Below the pieces are notes generated by a model that saw nothing but the letters and a program-made list of their open reading frames with translations, had not been told where the DNA came from and did not search any database. This document shows positions 42,059 to 50,585 of a stretch of DNA of 64,000 nt, in pieces. This stretch comes from Chitinophaga sp. sic0106 (lineage in GTDB: Bacteria > Bacteroidota > Bacteroidia > Chitinophagales > Chitinophagaceae). The DNA is taken from NCBI RefSeq assembly GCF_019219075.1, contig NZ_JAHUWJ010000011.1, forward strand, positions 1 to 64,000, written 5' to 3'. The position numbers and the translations under genes are program-made. Each line of letters begins with the position of its first letter. Within the stretch, counting starts at the first letter, position 1.

Positions 42059-44431
42059 ATGATCCGGAATTACCTGAAATCAGCCTGGCGCAATTGTAAA
42101 TCCAACAAAGGATATACGTTGCTGAATGTATCAGGATTGGCAATTGGAATGGCAGTAACGCTGCTGATTGGTATGTGGGCGTACGAGCAATACGGGTACA
42201 ATAAATTTTTGCCGGACTACAAACAGGTATACCAACTCAAAACAAATTATATCAATAACAACGGGCAAATGGAAACTATGCCCTGGGTATCTATTCCTTT
42301 GACGGAAGGTGTTCGTAACAGCGTCACCGGTGTGGAGAAATCAGCTGTTACTGATGTATTTTCAAAAAGAACTTTTGTAATAGGAGATAAAAAATTTGAA
42401 TTCACGGGAGGGGCTGCGGATGTGGATTTCCTGGATATCTTCCGTATTCCGGTGGTCAAAGGTGGCCGCGATTTACTGCAGGATCCTAATAGCATTGTAT
42501 TGACACAATCTACTGCTAAAGCATTATTTGGAGATGCTGATCCGATTAATCAAATTGTAAAAGTTGATAACCAGTTTAACCTGCGGGTCACAGGAATTAT
42601 TGAAGATGTTCCTGCCAACGCTACAGTGCCTTTCGATTTTGTTTTCCCATTCAAAGCGCTGTATCCTGCTAACGAGTGGATGCAGCATGTACGTAATGAT
42701 TTTGGAAATAATTCTTTCCAGTGTTTTGTAAAGCTGGCGCCGGGTGTGAATCCTGAAAGTGTAGCGAAGCAGGCCTCCCAGCTCATCGCGAAAGGGTTAG
42801 GGGATAATCATTTGACGGCAATGTTGCATGCAGCATCACAGTGGCGACTATACGATCAAATCGAAAACGGTAAACCCACGAGCGGATTCATTAATTATGT
42901 GCGCATGTTTATGAGCATCGGTATATTGATCCTGATTATAGCGTGTATTAATTTCGTAAATCTCTCCGTAGCTCAATCAGATAAACGTGCAAAAGAGGTA
43001 GGTGTGCGTAAAGCGATCGGTTCCAGTAAAACTGATCTGGTGCTTCAATTCTTAACGCAGTCGTTTTTACTTACCGGTATAGCTACCGTATGTAGTCTCC
43101 TTATTTTAGTGCTGGTGTTGCCAGCCTTTAATGCAATGGCCGGCAGTGAACTGAAGCTGCCGCTGGGTAATCCCGCAGCCTGGGGAGTGCTATTGGGATT
43201 CATCGTATTGGTAACCTTGTTGGCGGGCAGCCGGCCTGCATTTGTGCTATCGGCCTTCCGGCCGGTAATGGTACTGAAAGGATTGAAACAACCAGGAAAA
43301 AATAGTGGTGGTGCAATGAAAACGATGGTAATCATTCAGTTTGCGGCCTCCATCGCATTAATCATCGGCACTGCCACCATTTATCAACAAATACAATATG
43401 GTAAGTCGCGGCCTACGGGGTATAATATTTCCGGCTTAGTAGCTACAGACATGACTGCCGATCTGAGTCGTAATTTTACGGCACTAAAAAATGATCTGCT
43501 GGCTTCGGGCGCAGTGAAGTCTGTCACCGCAGCTACCAGTCCTACAACGGCGGTATGGTCGCACAGTGTTATTAACGACTGGAAAGGAAAAACTACTGCA
43601 TCCGCCAGTTACCTCAATGTGGCACGTGTGGCAGTATTGGAGGATTACTTTTCGACTACGGGCATGCAGTTAAAAGAAGGTCGGGATTTTCATGCAACTA
43701 TCGGTGCTGATTCCAATGCGGTAATCGTGAACGAAACAGCGGTGAAGCAGATGGGGCTGACATCTCCCATAGGCCAGCTGATTACCTGGAATGGAAACAA
43801 GCGGGTGGAGATAGTAGGGGTGGTAAAAGATGCATTGATGGTATCACCATTTACCCCAAGCGAGGCCACCGTTTTTTATCATAGTGACAACAACGGCTCA
43901 GTGATCTATCGCTTGTCTGAAACGATGCCCACAGCAGATGCACTGGAAAAAACGGCTGGTATTTTTCAACGGTACAACCCTGCTTACCTCTATAACTACT
44001 CCTTTGCTGATGTGGACTACCAGCAGAAATTTAATATGGAAACGCTGACCGGTAAGCTGGCAGGGATTTTTGCGGTACTGGCTATTTTTGTGTCCTGCCT
44101 GGGATTGTTGGGCCTGGCTGCCTTAACAGCGGCTACACGCACCAAAGAAATAGCTATCCGTAAAGTGATGGGGGCTTCCATTTCCAATCTCTGGCTGCTG
44201 CTGAGTACACAGTTTGTAATACTGGTGCTGATTGGCGGTGCTATTGCCGTGCCTGTAGCCTGGATGGGACTTAACTCCTGGCTGAGCAAATATGCATATC
44301 ATACGGAGCCGAGTCCGGTTTTATTTGCTTTGGCATTGCTGCTGGCGGTGGTAATCACGGTTTGTACAGTGAGCTATCAGGCGATTCGGGCGGCGTTATT
44401 AAATCCTGTACACAGTCTCAAATCACAATAA
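42059..44431 (+). CDS. FtsX/MacB-type ABC transporter permease (copy 1)
   Basis: A 790-residue membrane protein with duplicated MacB-periplasmic and FtsX permease domains: helix 1 near 20-42 (GYTLLNVSGLAIGMAVTLLIG), a periplasmic core domain, three helices near 285-410, a fourth and a second periplasmic domain, and three more helices at the C-terminus (LAGIFAVLAIFVSCLGLLGL). It lacks an ATPase domain, so it needs a separate MacB-like ATPase. Such proteins move lipoproteins, antibiotics or peptides, or transmit signals. The frame is open from a TTG at 41996; the ATG at 42059 (MIRNYLKSAWRN) matches the family start. Confidence 0.9.
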   Translation: MIRNYLKSAWRNCKSNKGYTLLNVSGLAIGMAVTLLIGMWAYEQYGYNKFLPDYKQVYQLKTNYINNNGQMETMPWVSIPLTEGVRNSVTGVEKSAVTDVFSKRTFVIGDKKFEFTGGAADVDFLDIFRIPVVKGGRDLLQDPNSIVLTQSTAKALFGDADPINQIVKVDNQFNLRVTGIIEDVPANATVPFDFVFPFKALYPANEWMQHVRNDFGNNSFQCFVKLAPGVNPESVAKQASQLIAKGLGDNHLTAMLHAASQWRLYDQIENGKPTSGFINYVRMFMSIGILILIIACINFVNLSVAQSDKRAKEVGVRKAIGSSKTDLVLQFLTQSFLLTGIATVCSLLILVLVLPAFNAMAGSELKLPLGNPAAWGVLLGFIVLVTLLAGSRPAFVLSAFRPVMVLKGLKQPGKNSGGAMKTMVIIQFAASIALIIGTATIYQQIQYGKSRPTGYNISGLVATDMTADLSRNFTALKNDLLASGAVKSVTAATSPTTAVWSHSVINDWKGKTTASASYLNVARVAVLEDYFSTTGMQLKEGRDFHATIGADSNAVIVNETAVKQMGLTSPIGQLITWNGNKRVEIVGVVKDALMVSPFTPSEATVFYHSDNNGSVIYRLSETMPTADALEKTAGIFQRYNPAYLYNYSFADVDYQQKFNMETLTGKLAGIFAVLAIFVSCLGLLGLAALTAATRTKEIAIRKVMGASISNLWLLLSTQFVILVLIGGAIAVPVAWMGLNSWLSKYAYHTEPSPVLFALALLLAVVITVCTVSYQAIRAALLNPVHSLKSQ

Positions 44432-44570
44432 GTTGATTGAATGTTATATTGCAAGGGCCGGACTTTTCCGGCCTTTTTATTGTCCGCATATCTTTGGGGA
44501 AGGACCAATATGCGGAAAGGCAGCACCACACGTGCTGCCTTTCCGCATAAAACTAAAGCCATTATTGAGC

Positions 44571-46016
44571 TTATATCGCCTTCAATGTCTCCGTAAATAA
44601 CTGATAAAATCTTTCCACAGATGAAATCTGTACCCTTTCTTTTGGTGAATGTGCATCCAGAATAGTAGGGCCAAATGAAATCATATCCATACCTGGCAGG
44701 TGCGAACCGAGGATACCACATTCCAGCCCTGCATGCACAGCACCTACTTCCGGCGCTTTACCATACTGCGCTTCAAACAGTTTGGTCATCAGTTGCAGCA
44801 CTGCTGAATTGGGATTTGGCTTCCAGCCCGGGTATCCGCCTTCCTGATTAATTTCACAACCCATGTTTTCCAGGCCTGCGCGCACGGCGTAGGCTACATC
44901 TTCTTTCGTACTTTCTACGCTGCTGCGTTGCAGGGATTGTGTGGTGAACACGCCGTCTTTCACGATTATGCGTGCCAGATTAGTGGAGGTTTCTACCAGG
45001 CCGTCTATCTCAGGACTCATGCGGTATACGCCATTTGGCAGGGCGTAAAGTGCGCGGGTGAGCTTTTCGAAATAATCAGGTTCCATCATCAGGCCAGGGT
45101 TGCTGGCTTTCTTCAGTTCTATGGTAAGATCCTTTTCGATGGCGCTGTATTCTTCTTTCAGGGTAGTGGTAAAGTTGCTGATGAACTCCAGGAAATCTGC
45201 TTCCTCTGATTTGGATATCAGTACCTGTGCTGTGCTTTCGCGAGGAATTGCATTGCGCAAGCTACCGCCGTTGATGCTTACCAGTTGTATATCAAACAGT
45301 GGCTGCGCTTTATACAGCAGGCGGTTCATGAGCTTATTGGCGTTACCGCGGCCTTTCAGGATATCCATGCCGGAGTGTCCACCGAGGAGTCCTTTGAGTT
45401 CTATGACATACGACAGGAATCCATCGCCTGCAGGGATTTGCTTGTATTCCCCGCGTGTATTGGTGTCCAGGCCGCCAGCGCAGCCAATGGTGAAGGCATG
45501 CTCTTCTTCTGTATCCAGGTTTAGTAAGATGCTACCGCTGATCATGGAAGGATCCAGCTGGATGGCTCCGGTCATACCGGTTTCTTCATCTATAGTGAAA
45601 AGTGCTTCCAGTGGGCCATGTTGCAGGGTTTTGTCTGCCAGCACTGCCATGATAGCTGCTACGCCAATTCCGTTGTCTGCACCAAGTGTAGTACCTCTGG
45701 CTTTCACCCAGTCGCCGTCGATGTACATATCAATGCCTTGTGTGTCGAAATCGAAATTGGTATCATTATTTTTCTGGTGCACCATATCCAGGTGCGACTG
45801 CAATACAACTGTTTTTTTCTTTTCCATGCCAGGGCTGGCAGGCTTTTTAATGACCACGTTGCCGACGGTATCCTTCGTGGTAGGGAGGCCCAGCTGTTCC
45901 CCAAATTTTACGATGAATTCAATTACGGCAGCCTCTTTTTTAGAAGCCCTTGGGATCGCATTCAGTGCTGCGAAATATGACCACAGTGACTGTGGCTGAA
46001 GGTCTTTCCATTCCAT
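44571..46016 (-). CDS. pepD: cytosolic dipeptidase (aminoacyl-histidine type)
   Basis: A 481-residue M20 metallopeptidase that cleaves dipeptides, including Xaa-His. The di-zinc site is complete: His75 and Asp77 (SHLDMVHQK), bridging Asp114 (GADNGIG), Glu144-Glu145 (DEETGM) with the catalytic Glu, Asp168 and a C-terminal His in VHAGLECG. The lid domain (GLLGGHSGMDI) lies in the middle. There is no signal peptide, fitting a role in peptide recycling. It is transcribed towards the first permease gene, and is probably a core gene rather than part of the acquired DNA. Confidence 0.95.
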   Translation of the reverse strand: MEWKDLQPQSLWSYFAALNAIPRASKKEAAVIEFIVKFGEQLGLPTTKDTVGNVVIKKPASPGMEKKKTVVLQSHLDMVHQKNNDTNFDFDTQGIDMYIDGDWVKARGTTLGADNGIGVAAIMAVLADKTLQHGPLEALFTIDEETGMTGAIQLDPSMISGSILLNLDTEEEHAFTIGCAGGLDTNTRGEYKQIPAGDGFLSYVIELKGLLGGHSGMDILKGRGNANKLMNRLLYKAQPLFDIQLVSINGGSLRNAIPRESTAQVLISKSEEADFLEFISNFTTTLKEEYSAIEKDLTIELKKASNPGLMMEPDYFEKLTRALYALPNGVYRMSPEIDGLVETSTNLARIIVKDGVFTTQSLQRSSVESTKEDVAYAVRAGLENMGCEINQEGGYPGWKPNPNSAVLQLMTKLFEAQYGKAPEVGAVHAGLECGILGSHLPGMDMISFGPTILDAHSPKERVQISSVERFYQLFTETLKAI

Positions 46017-46348
46017 TGTTGTAACGTTTTAGTGGTTATTCCGGTGGAAATAACGGGCTCAATTTAACGAATATCATACGGTCGCGACTATATTTTTTTT
46101 TCTTAAAATATTTGTTCTGTAAATATCGCTTCGTATATTTTTTCAGCGTTACCCACCATTCGTTTAATGCGCATGGGAAAGTTGATGTAATTGGCTACTA
46201 TAAAGGATTTTCAGGGATATTTTTTTGGCATCGGCATCATCACACAGCAGTATCCAAAAGCTTGTGGACTCAGGCATATGCTGTATGTGAGTAACACACC
46301 TCACTACAATTATTTGTGGTATGGTATTTTAATTTTTTTCCGCAGCTC

Positions 46349-46378
46349 TTGTTTTTTTAAAATATTGTTCTACTTTTG
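46349..46378 (+). promoter_or_regulatory. tRNA-Gln promoter (copy 2)
   Basis: TTG (46349-46351) and TACTTTTG (46371-46378), ending 11 bases before the tRNA. The -7 box is identical to that of copy 1 although surrounding sequence is not. The rest of 46017-46348 holds no gene. Confidence 0.75.
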
Positions 46379-46389
46379 CGACCCATTGA

Positions 46390-46460
46390 TGCCCGATAGT
46401 ATAAGGGTAGTACATCAGATTTTGGTTCTGACTGTCTTGGTTCGAATCCAGGTCGGGCAA
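46390..46460 (+). tRNA. tRNA-Gln (anticodon TTG), copy 2
   Basis: Identical to copy 1 (37658-37728) over all 71 bases. Identity stops within one or two bases of both gene ends, so it is not obviously an attachment-site duplication. Confidence 0.96.
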
Positions 46461-46476
46461 CAAAAGGCTTTACTTG

Positions 46477-46512
46477 AACCGTTGTAGTTTTATACTGCAA
46501 CGGTTTTTTTCT
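46477..46512 (+). terminator. terminator after tRNA-Gln copy 2
   Basis: AACCGTTGTAG (46477-46487) pairs with CTGCAACGGTT (46495-46505), loop of seven, followed by a T-run. Confidence 0.88.
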
Positions 46513-46691
46513 TCGCAGGAATAGCATACTTTTTTTCTCCACGGTAGTAAACGCACTCGTCATTCACAACTTCCCGAATATCCTTTTGATTTCAAATAAT
46601 AAATCATTTTCTCACCATGGTTATAACAAGGCTTTTAAGCGAGGGGGAAGAAGTGTTTAGTATTAAAAGGGATAAATTTTCCTGTTCATAA

Positions 46692-46773
46692 CCGGACATG
46701 ATTGTTTCAAAAATGAACAGTTATTATAAAAAATGTGTTATATGGTATTGATAATCAATTCCTTTTTGTCCGG
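46692..46773 (+). promoter_or_regulatory. motifs shared by the two permease genes
   Basis: CCGGACA (46692-46698), a dyad TGTTT-N7-GAACA (46703-46719) and TGTCCGG (46767-46773) lie ahead of the second permease. TGTCCGG and a TGTTC-N6-GAACA dyad also precede the first permease at 41940-41976. The elements may be a common regulator site; spacing to the start codon differs (about 119 and 63 bases). Confidence 0.45.
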
Positions 46774-46829
46774 CATTTTCTTCGCTGCTACTGATACTAA
46801 ATTGTGTATCGAAAAATTTATGTCTTGTT

Positions 46830-49202
46830 ATGATCCGAAATTTCCTCAGCGTAGCATACAGAAATCTACTGCATAATAAATTTTTTTCCACTATCAACAT
46901 TGCCGGACTGGCAGTAGGGATGGCCGCAGCCTTCCTTATTTTGTTATGGATACAGGATGAAAAGAGTTATGATACCTTTCACGAAAAGAAAGACAGGATT
47001 TATGAAGTATGGAATAAGGTTGCGATGGCAGGGGAAATGGAATGCTGGAATACGGTATCAGCGCCAACTGCAGCAGCATTGGCAAAAGATTTACCGGAAG
47101 TGGAGCGCGCTGTGAGAGTAAACTTTAATGATGATTTCCTGTTTGCAGCAGGTGAGAAAAAAATAATAGCATCCGGGATTACGGTGGATACAGGATTCTT
47201 ACAGGTATTCACTTTTCCAATGCTGGAAGGAGATGCCACCACCGCACTCAGCGACATGCACTCCATTGTGCTGACGGAAAAAATGGCCAGGAACCTTTTT
47301 GGAGATGAAAGTGCTATCGGGAAAATTGTAAAGATTGAGCATAAAGACAATTATACCGTCAGCGGGGTTTTAAAGGATTTACCCAATAATTCCAGGTTTC
47401 ATTTTGCCTACCTGTTGCCGTGGTCTTCTCTCAAATATGGTCAGGGACAGGATTTGGGCTGGAATGATAACAGTACTCCTACTTATGTATTGTTAAAACC
47501 CCATGTAAATGTTTCGGCAGTTGCGGCTAAGGTGAAAGATGAAAAACAACGATACAGTACGGATGCTAAGCATATGAAGTGGGAATTATTTCTTTATCCG
47601 CTATCACGGTGGCGGCTACACTCCAGCTTTACGAACGGTGTGGAGGATAATGGCGGCCGCAGTGCCTATGTAAAGATATTTGGCATTATTACCATCTTAA
47701 TATTGCTGATTGCCTGTATCAATTTTATGAACCTAAGCACCGCCCGCAGTGAGAAACGCGCCAAAGAGGTCGGCATCCGAAAAGCGGTAGGAGCAGGAAA
47801 GAGTTCCCTCATCGGTCAGTTTATAGGAGAGTCCATTTTTATTGCACTGTTGGCAGGTGTGGTGGCATTGATATTGGTGTTACTGTGTCTTCCTGCTTAT
47901 AATAAGCTTACCGACAAACAACTTTTTATCGATTATGGTAACCCATATACCTGGCTATTTTTTATAGGTTTCGTATTATGTACGGGGATACTCGCCGGAA
48001 GTTACCCCGCATTCTTTCTTTCTTCCTTCCAGCCGGTAAAAGTATTGAAAGGTACTTTCAGGCAGGGCAATGCCTTGGTAACACCCAGGAAAGCACTGGT
48101 AATTGTTCAATTTACCTGCGCTATCATCCTTATCATTTGCACTATTATCGTAAAGCAACAAATAGATTATGGCCGTAACCGCACAACGGGCTACAACAAG
48201 GACCAGCTGATCTATCACTTCATGACGGGGGATATTCCTAAGAACTATTCACTCATCAAGAATGAATTGTTAGAAAGTGGTGCTGCCGTATCCCTAACAA
48301 GAACAAACTCTCCGCTCACGGAACGCTGGAGCGATGGCTGGGGGCAATCGTGGGCAGGTAAAGACCCCAATGTTAATATTTCCTTTGACCGGTATCTGGC
48401 AGACGAAGGGCTGGGGGCCACGGCTGGCCTGCAATTCATAGCGGGGCGCGACTTTGATCTGCAGAAATATCCTACTGACTCCACGGGGCTGATTATTAAC
48501 GAATCGGCGCTAAAGCTCATGAAGTTTAAAGATCCGATAGGTATGGAGGTGAGCGACCTGGGGATAAAATGGCATATTGTGGGAGTTATCAGGGACTTTA
48601 TTCTCACCAGCCCGTATGAGCCTACAAGGCCCATCCTGATCTGTGGTGCAAAGAGCGCTTTCATGACATTCCAGGTGGTACAGATAAAGCTCAGTGGAAG
48701 TACCGCCGGTAGCTTAAGTAAAGTAGCATCGATTTTCAAAAAATACAATCCGGATTATCCTTTTGAATACACATTTGTAGATGAAGCCTATGCGTTGAAA
48801 TTTGATAATGAGCAGCGTCAGGGTACGTTGGCGGCTGTATTCGCCGGACTCACCATTTTCATATCCTGCCTGGGTTTATTCGGGCTGGCCGCCTATATGG
48901 CAGAAAACAGGATCAAGGAAATTGGCGTGCGGAAAGTATTAGGTGCATCTGTGGCGAGTATTGCAACATTACTGTCTGTTGATTTTGTTAAGTTGGTGCT
49001 GATTTCATTTTTAATAGCAGCACCGTTTTCCTATTGGATGATGCACAAATGGCTACAAGATTACCAGTACAGGGTAACCATTCAGTGGTGGGTATTTGTA
49101 TTAGCATGCAGCCTGTCAGTAATCATTGCAATCGCTACGGTAAGCCATCAAGCCATCAGAGCTGCATTGGTGAATCCAGTGAAAAGCCTGCGGAAAGAAT
49201 AG
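46830..49202 (+). CDS. FtsX/MacB-type ABC transporter permease (copy 2)
   Basis: A 790-residue paralogue of the 42059-44431 protein with the same two-domain architecture: MIRNFLSVAYRN start, first helix with TINIAGLAVGMAAAFLILL, repeated FtsX-type segments with NLSTARSEKRAKEVGIRKAVG, and a C-terminal unit with ISCLGLFGLAAYM and EIGVRKVLGAS. No ATPase domain is present. Sequence similarity to copy 1 is clear but far from identity, so duplication is old. It follows tRNA-Gln copy 2, mirroring copy 1, which lies downstream of tRNA-Gln copy 1. Confidence 0.9.
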   Translation: MIRNFLSVAYRNLLHNKFFSTINIAGLAVGMAAAFLILLWIQDEKSYDTFHEKKDRIYEVWNKVAMAGEMECWNTVSAPTAAALAKDLPEVERAVRVNFNDDFLFAAGEKKIIASGITVDTGFLQVFTFPMLEGDATTALSDMHSIVLTEKMARNLFGDESAIGKIVKIEHKDNYTVSGVLKDLPNNSRFHFAYLLPWSSLKYGQGQDLGWNDNSTPTYVLLKPHVNVSAVAAKVKDEKQRYSTDAKHMKWELFLYPLSRWRLHSSFTNGVEDNGGRSAYVKIFGIITILILLIACINFMNLSTARSEKRAKEVGIRKAVGAGKSSLIGQFIGESIFIALLAGVVALILVLLCLPAYNKLTDKQLFIDYGNPYTWLFFIGFVLCTGILAGSYPAFFLSSFQPVKVLKGTFRQGNALVTPRKALVIVQFTCAIILIICTIIVKQQIDYGRNRTTGYNKDQLIYHFMTGDIPKNYSLIKNELLESGAAVSLTRTNSPLTERWSDGWGQSWAGKDPNVNISFDRYLADEGLGATAGLQFIAGRDFDLQKYPTDSTGLIINESALKLMKFKDPIGMEVSDLGIKWHIVGVIRDFILTSPYEPTRPILICGAKSAFMTFQVVQIKLSGSTAGSLSKVASIFKKYNPDYPFEYTFVDEAYALKFDNEQRQGTLAAVFAGLTIFISCLGLFGLAAYMAENRIKEIGVRKVLGASVASIATLLSVDFVKLVLISFLIAAPFSYWMMHKWLQDYQYRVTIQWWVFVLACSLSVIIAIATVSHQAIRAALVNPVKSLRKE

Positions 49203-49212
49203 TGTGGTGCGC

Positions 49213-50583
49213 TTAAAACCTGCACTGTGCCGTAAACCCGGTAAAAATAATATCCTTCCCTGGTCCCACTAGCTTTAAATATTTCCCGGCGTCAAACCAG
49301 GTAAACTCCGCACGCAGACTAATAAAATTATTCGGGTTGTAATTAAATGCGCCTGTCAACTGTTTGCCAATATGCTTTTCAGGAGTGTCACCATCCGGAT
49401 AGATCAGCGCCATATTTACGGCGTATATACCATCTGTACTGCGGTGCCGCCAAAAAATATCATAGTCCATATCAAAAGTTAGCTGCCTGTTTAATTGTAA
49501 AGTGACCCCAGGGTGAATGTCCATGAGGTTGGAAGGGCCTATCAGTGCTGCCAGGCCGAAGTAAGCACCTTTTGGAAACAGGGGATTGAATGTTTGCAAC
49601 CGGTGGTCACCTTTATGTGCGTCGCCGCTTACGATTTCAGCTTTCAGACTGGCAGTGGGTTTGAGCGTTAGCTGTGTGAATTGGTAAGAGGTGTTGACGG
49701 AGGTCGTCCAGGCTGAAATAGATTTACCTCCCATATTCCCAAACTGGTAGAGTCCTTCTACATCGTATAGCCATTTACGTTTGCTGTTCCAGATACGGGC
49801 ACCGGCGGAATGCCTGATTTCTTTGCCACTGCCGTCGTTGTATATGGCATTGTCTTTTCGCAGGCCTAGATAATAGAGGTCTATATTTTGGAGTAGTGGC
49901 AGCTGATGGCGTGTGGCATAGGCTCCCCAAAGGCTTGTATGCTTATTAAAGCCGTCATTGAAGATGCCCTTTTTGGCAGCTACGTAATTGCCATAAAAAG
50001 TTTCCAGGTTATAATTGCCACTATTAAATAAAACCCTTGCTGCGTCAAATGACTGCCGGTTGTTGGGCGATTCACGTACGGACACCAGTCGTTGGGACCC
50101 ATACATCAGTTCCTGCCTGCCCAGGCGTACAACTAAATTTTTTTGTGCAGATGATAGCATATGCAGCTCGGCGAAGGCCTGGTGCAGTTCCAGCGGGTCC
50201 TCATCCACAGGGCTGGTAGCTGGTTTGCTGTTGGCCATACTGCTTTGCAGCTGGGCAAAGGCGCGAAACCATTTGCCCAGCCGTATGTCTGTATGAAATA
50301 AAAATCTGCTCAGCGTATAGCCATCCTCATCCTTCGGTTCCTCGCCCCATGCTTCGTTCTGGATGAAAAAGTATTGGAACCGGACTTCGCCACCGAAGCT
50401 GACAGCACTATTTCCTGATAAGGGCGTGTACTTCATCTTTTCATACCAGGTGGGGGTGGTATCGGTTTTCAGCAATGAGTAATCTTCATCGTAGCGGAGA
50501 GGCTTGAATGCAGGCATTTGCTGCGCTGATGATACTGCACAGCCGGTGAAAATAGCAATGGTAATAAGCAAGGCAGATTTCAT
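49213..50583 (-). CDS. alginate-export family outer-membrane porin
   Basis: A 456-residue outer-membrane beta-barrel protein with signal peptide (MKSALLITIAIFTGCAVSSAQ) and an AlgE-like alginate export domain: VSFGGEVRFQYFF, DEDGYTLSRFLFHTDIRLG, LVVRLGRQELMYGSQRLV and an aromatic C-terminal end TAQCRF typical of barrels. The family forms channels for anionic sugars or other small molecules. It is last in a minus-strand group after a secreted amidohydrolase (2-base gap), so it may admit that enzyme's substrate or product. Confidence 0.88.
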   Translation of the reverse strand: MKSALLITIAIFTGCAVSSAQQMPAFKPLRYDEDYSLLKTDTTPTWYEKMKYTPLSGNSAVSFGGEVRFQYFFIQNEAWGEEPKDEDGYTLSRFLFHTDIRLGKWFRAFAQLQSSMANSKPATSPVDEDPLELHQAFAELHMLSSAQKNLVVRLGRQELMYGSQRLVSVRESPNNRQSFDAARVLFNSGNYNLETFYGNYVAAKKGIFNDGFNKHTSLWGAYATRHQLPLLQNIDLYYLGLRKDNAIYNDGSGKEIRHSAGARIWNSKRKWLYDVEGLYQFGNMGGKSISAWTTSVNTSYQFTQLTLKPTASLKAEIVSGDAHKGDHRLQTFNPLFPKGAYFGLAALIGPSNLMDIHPGVTLQLNRQLTFDMDYDIFWRHRSTDGIYAVNMALIYPDGDTPEKHIGKQLTGAFNYNPNNFISLRAEFTWFDAGKYLKLVGPGKDIIFTGFTAQCRF

Positions 50584-50585
50584 AA

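Noticed and set aside
45100..45999. A 299-codon plus-strand frame over pepD
   Set aside because: Antisense shadow of pepD, Ser/Pro-rich and without any domain.
37658..46460. The two identical tRNA-Gln genes as certain attL and attR of one integrative element
   Set aside because: Identity ends at the gene borders and both copies have independent promoters and terminators, so ordinary paralogy is as likely; kept only as a hypothesis.
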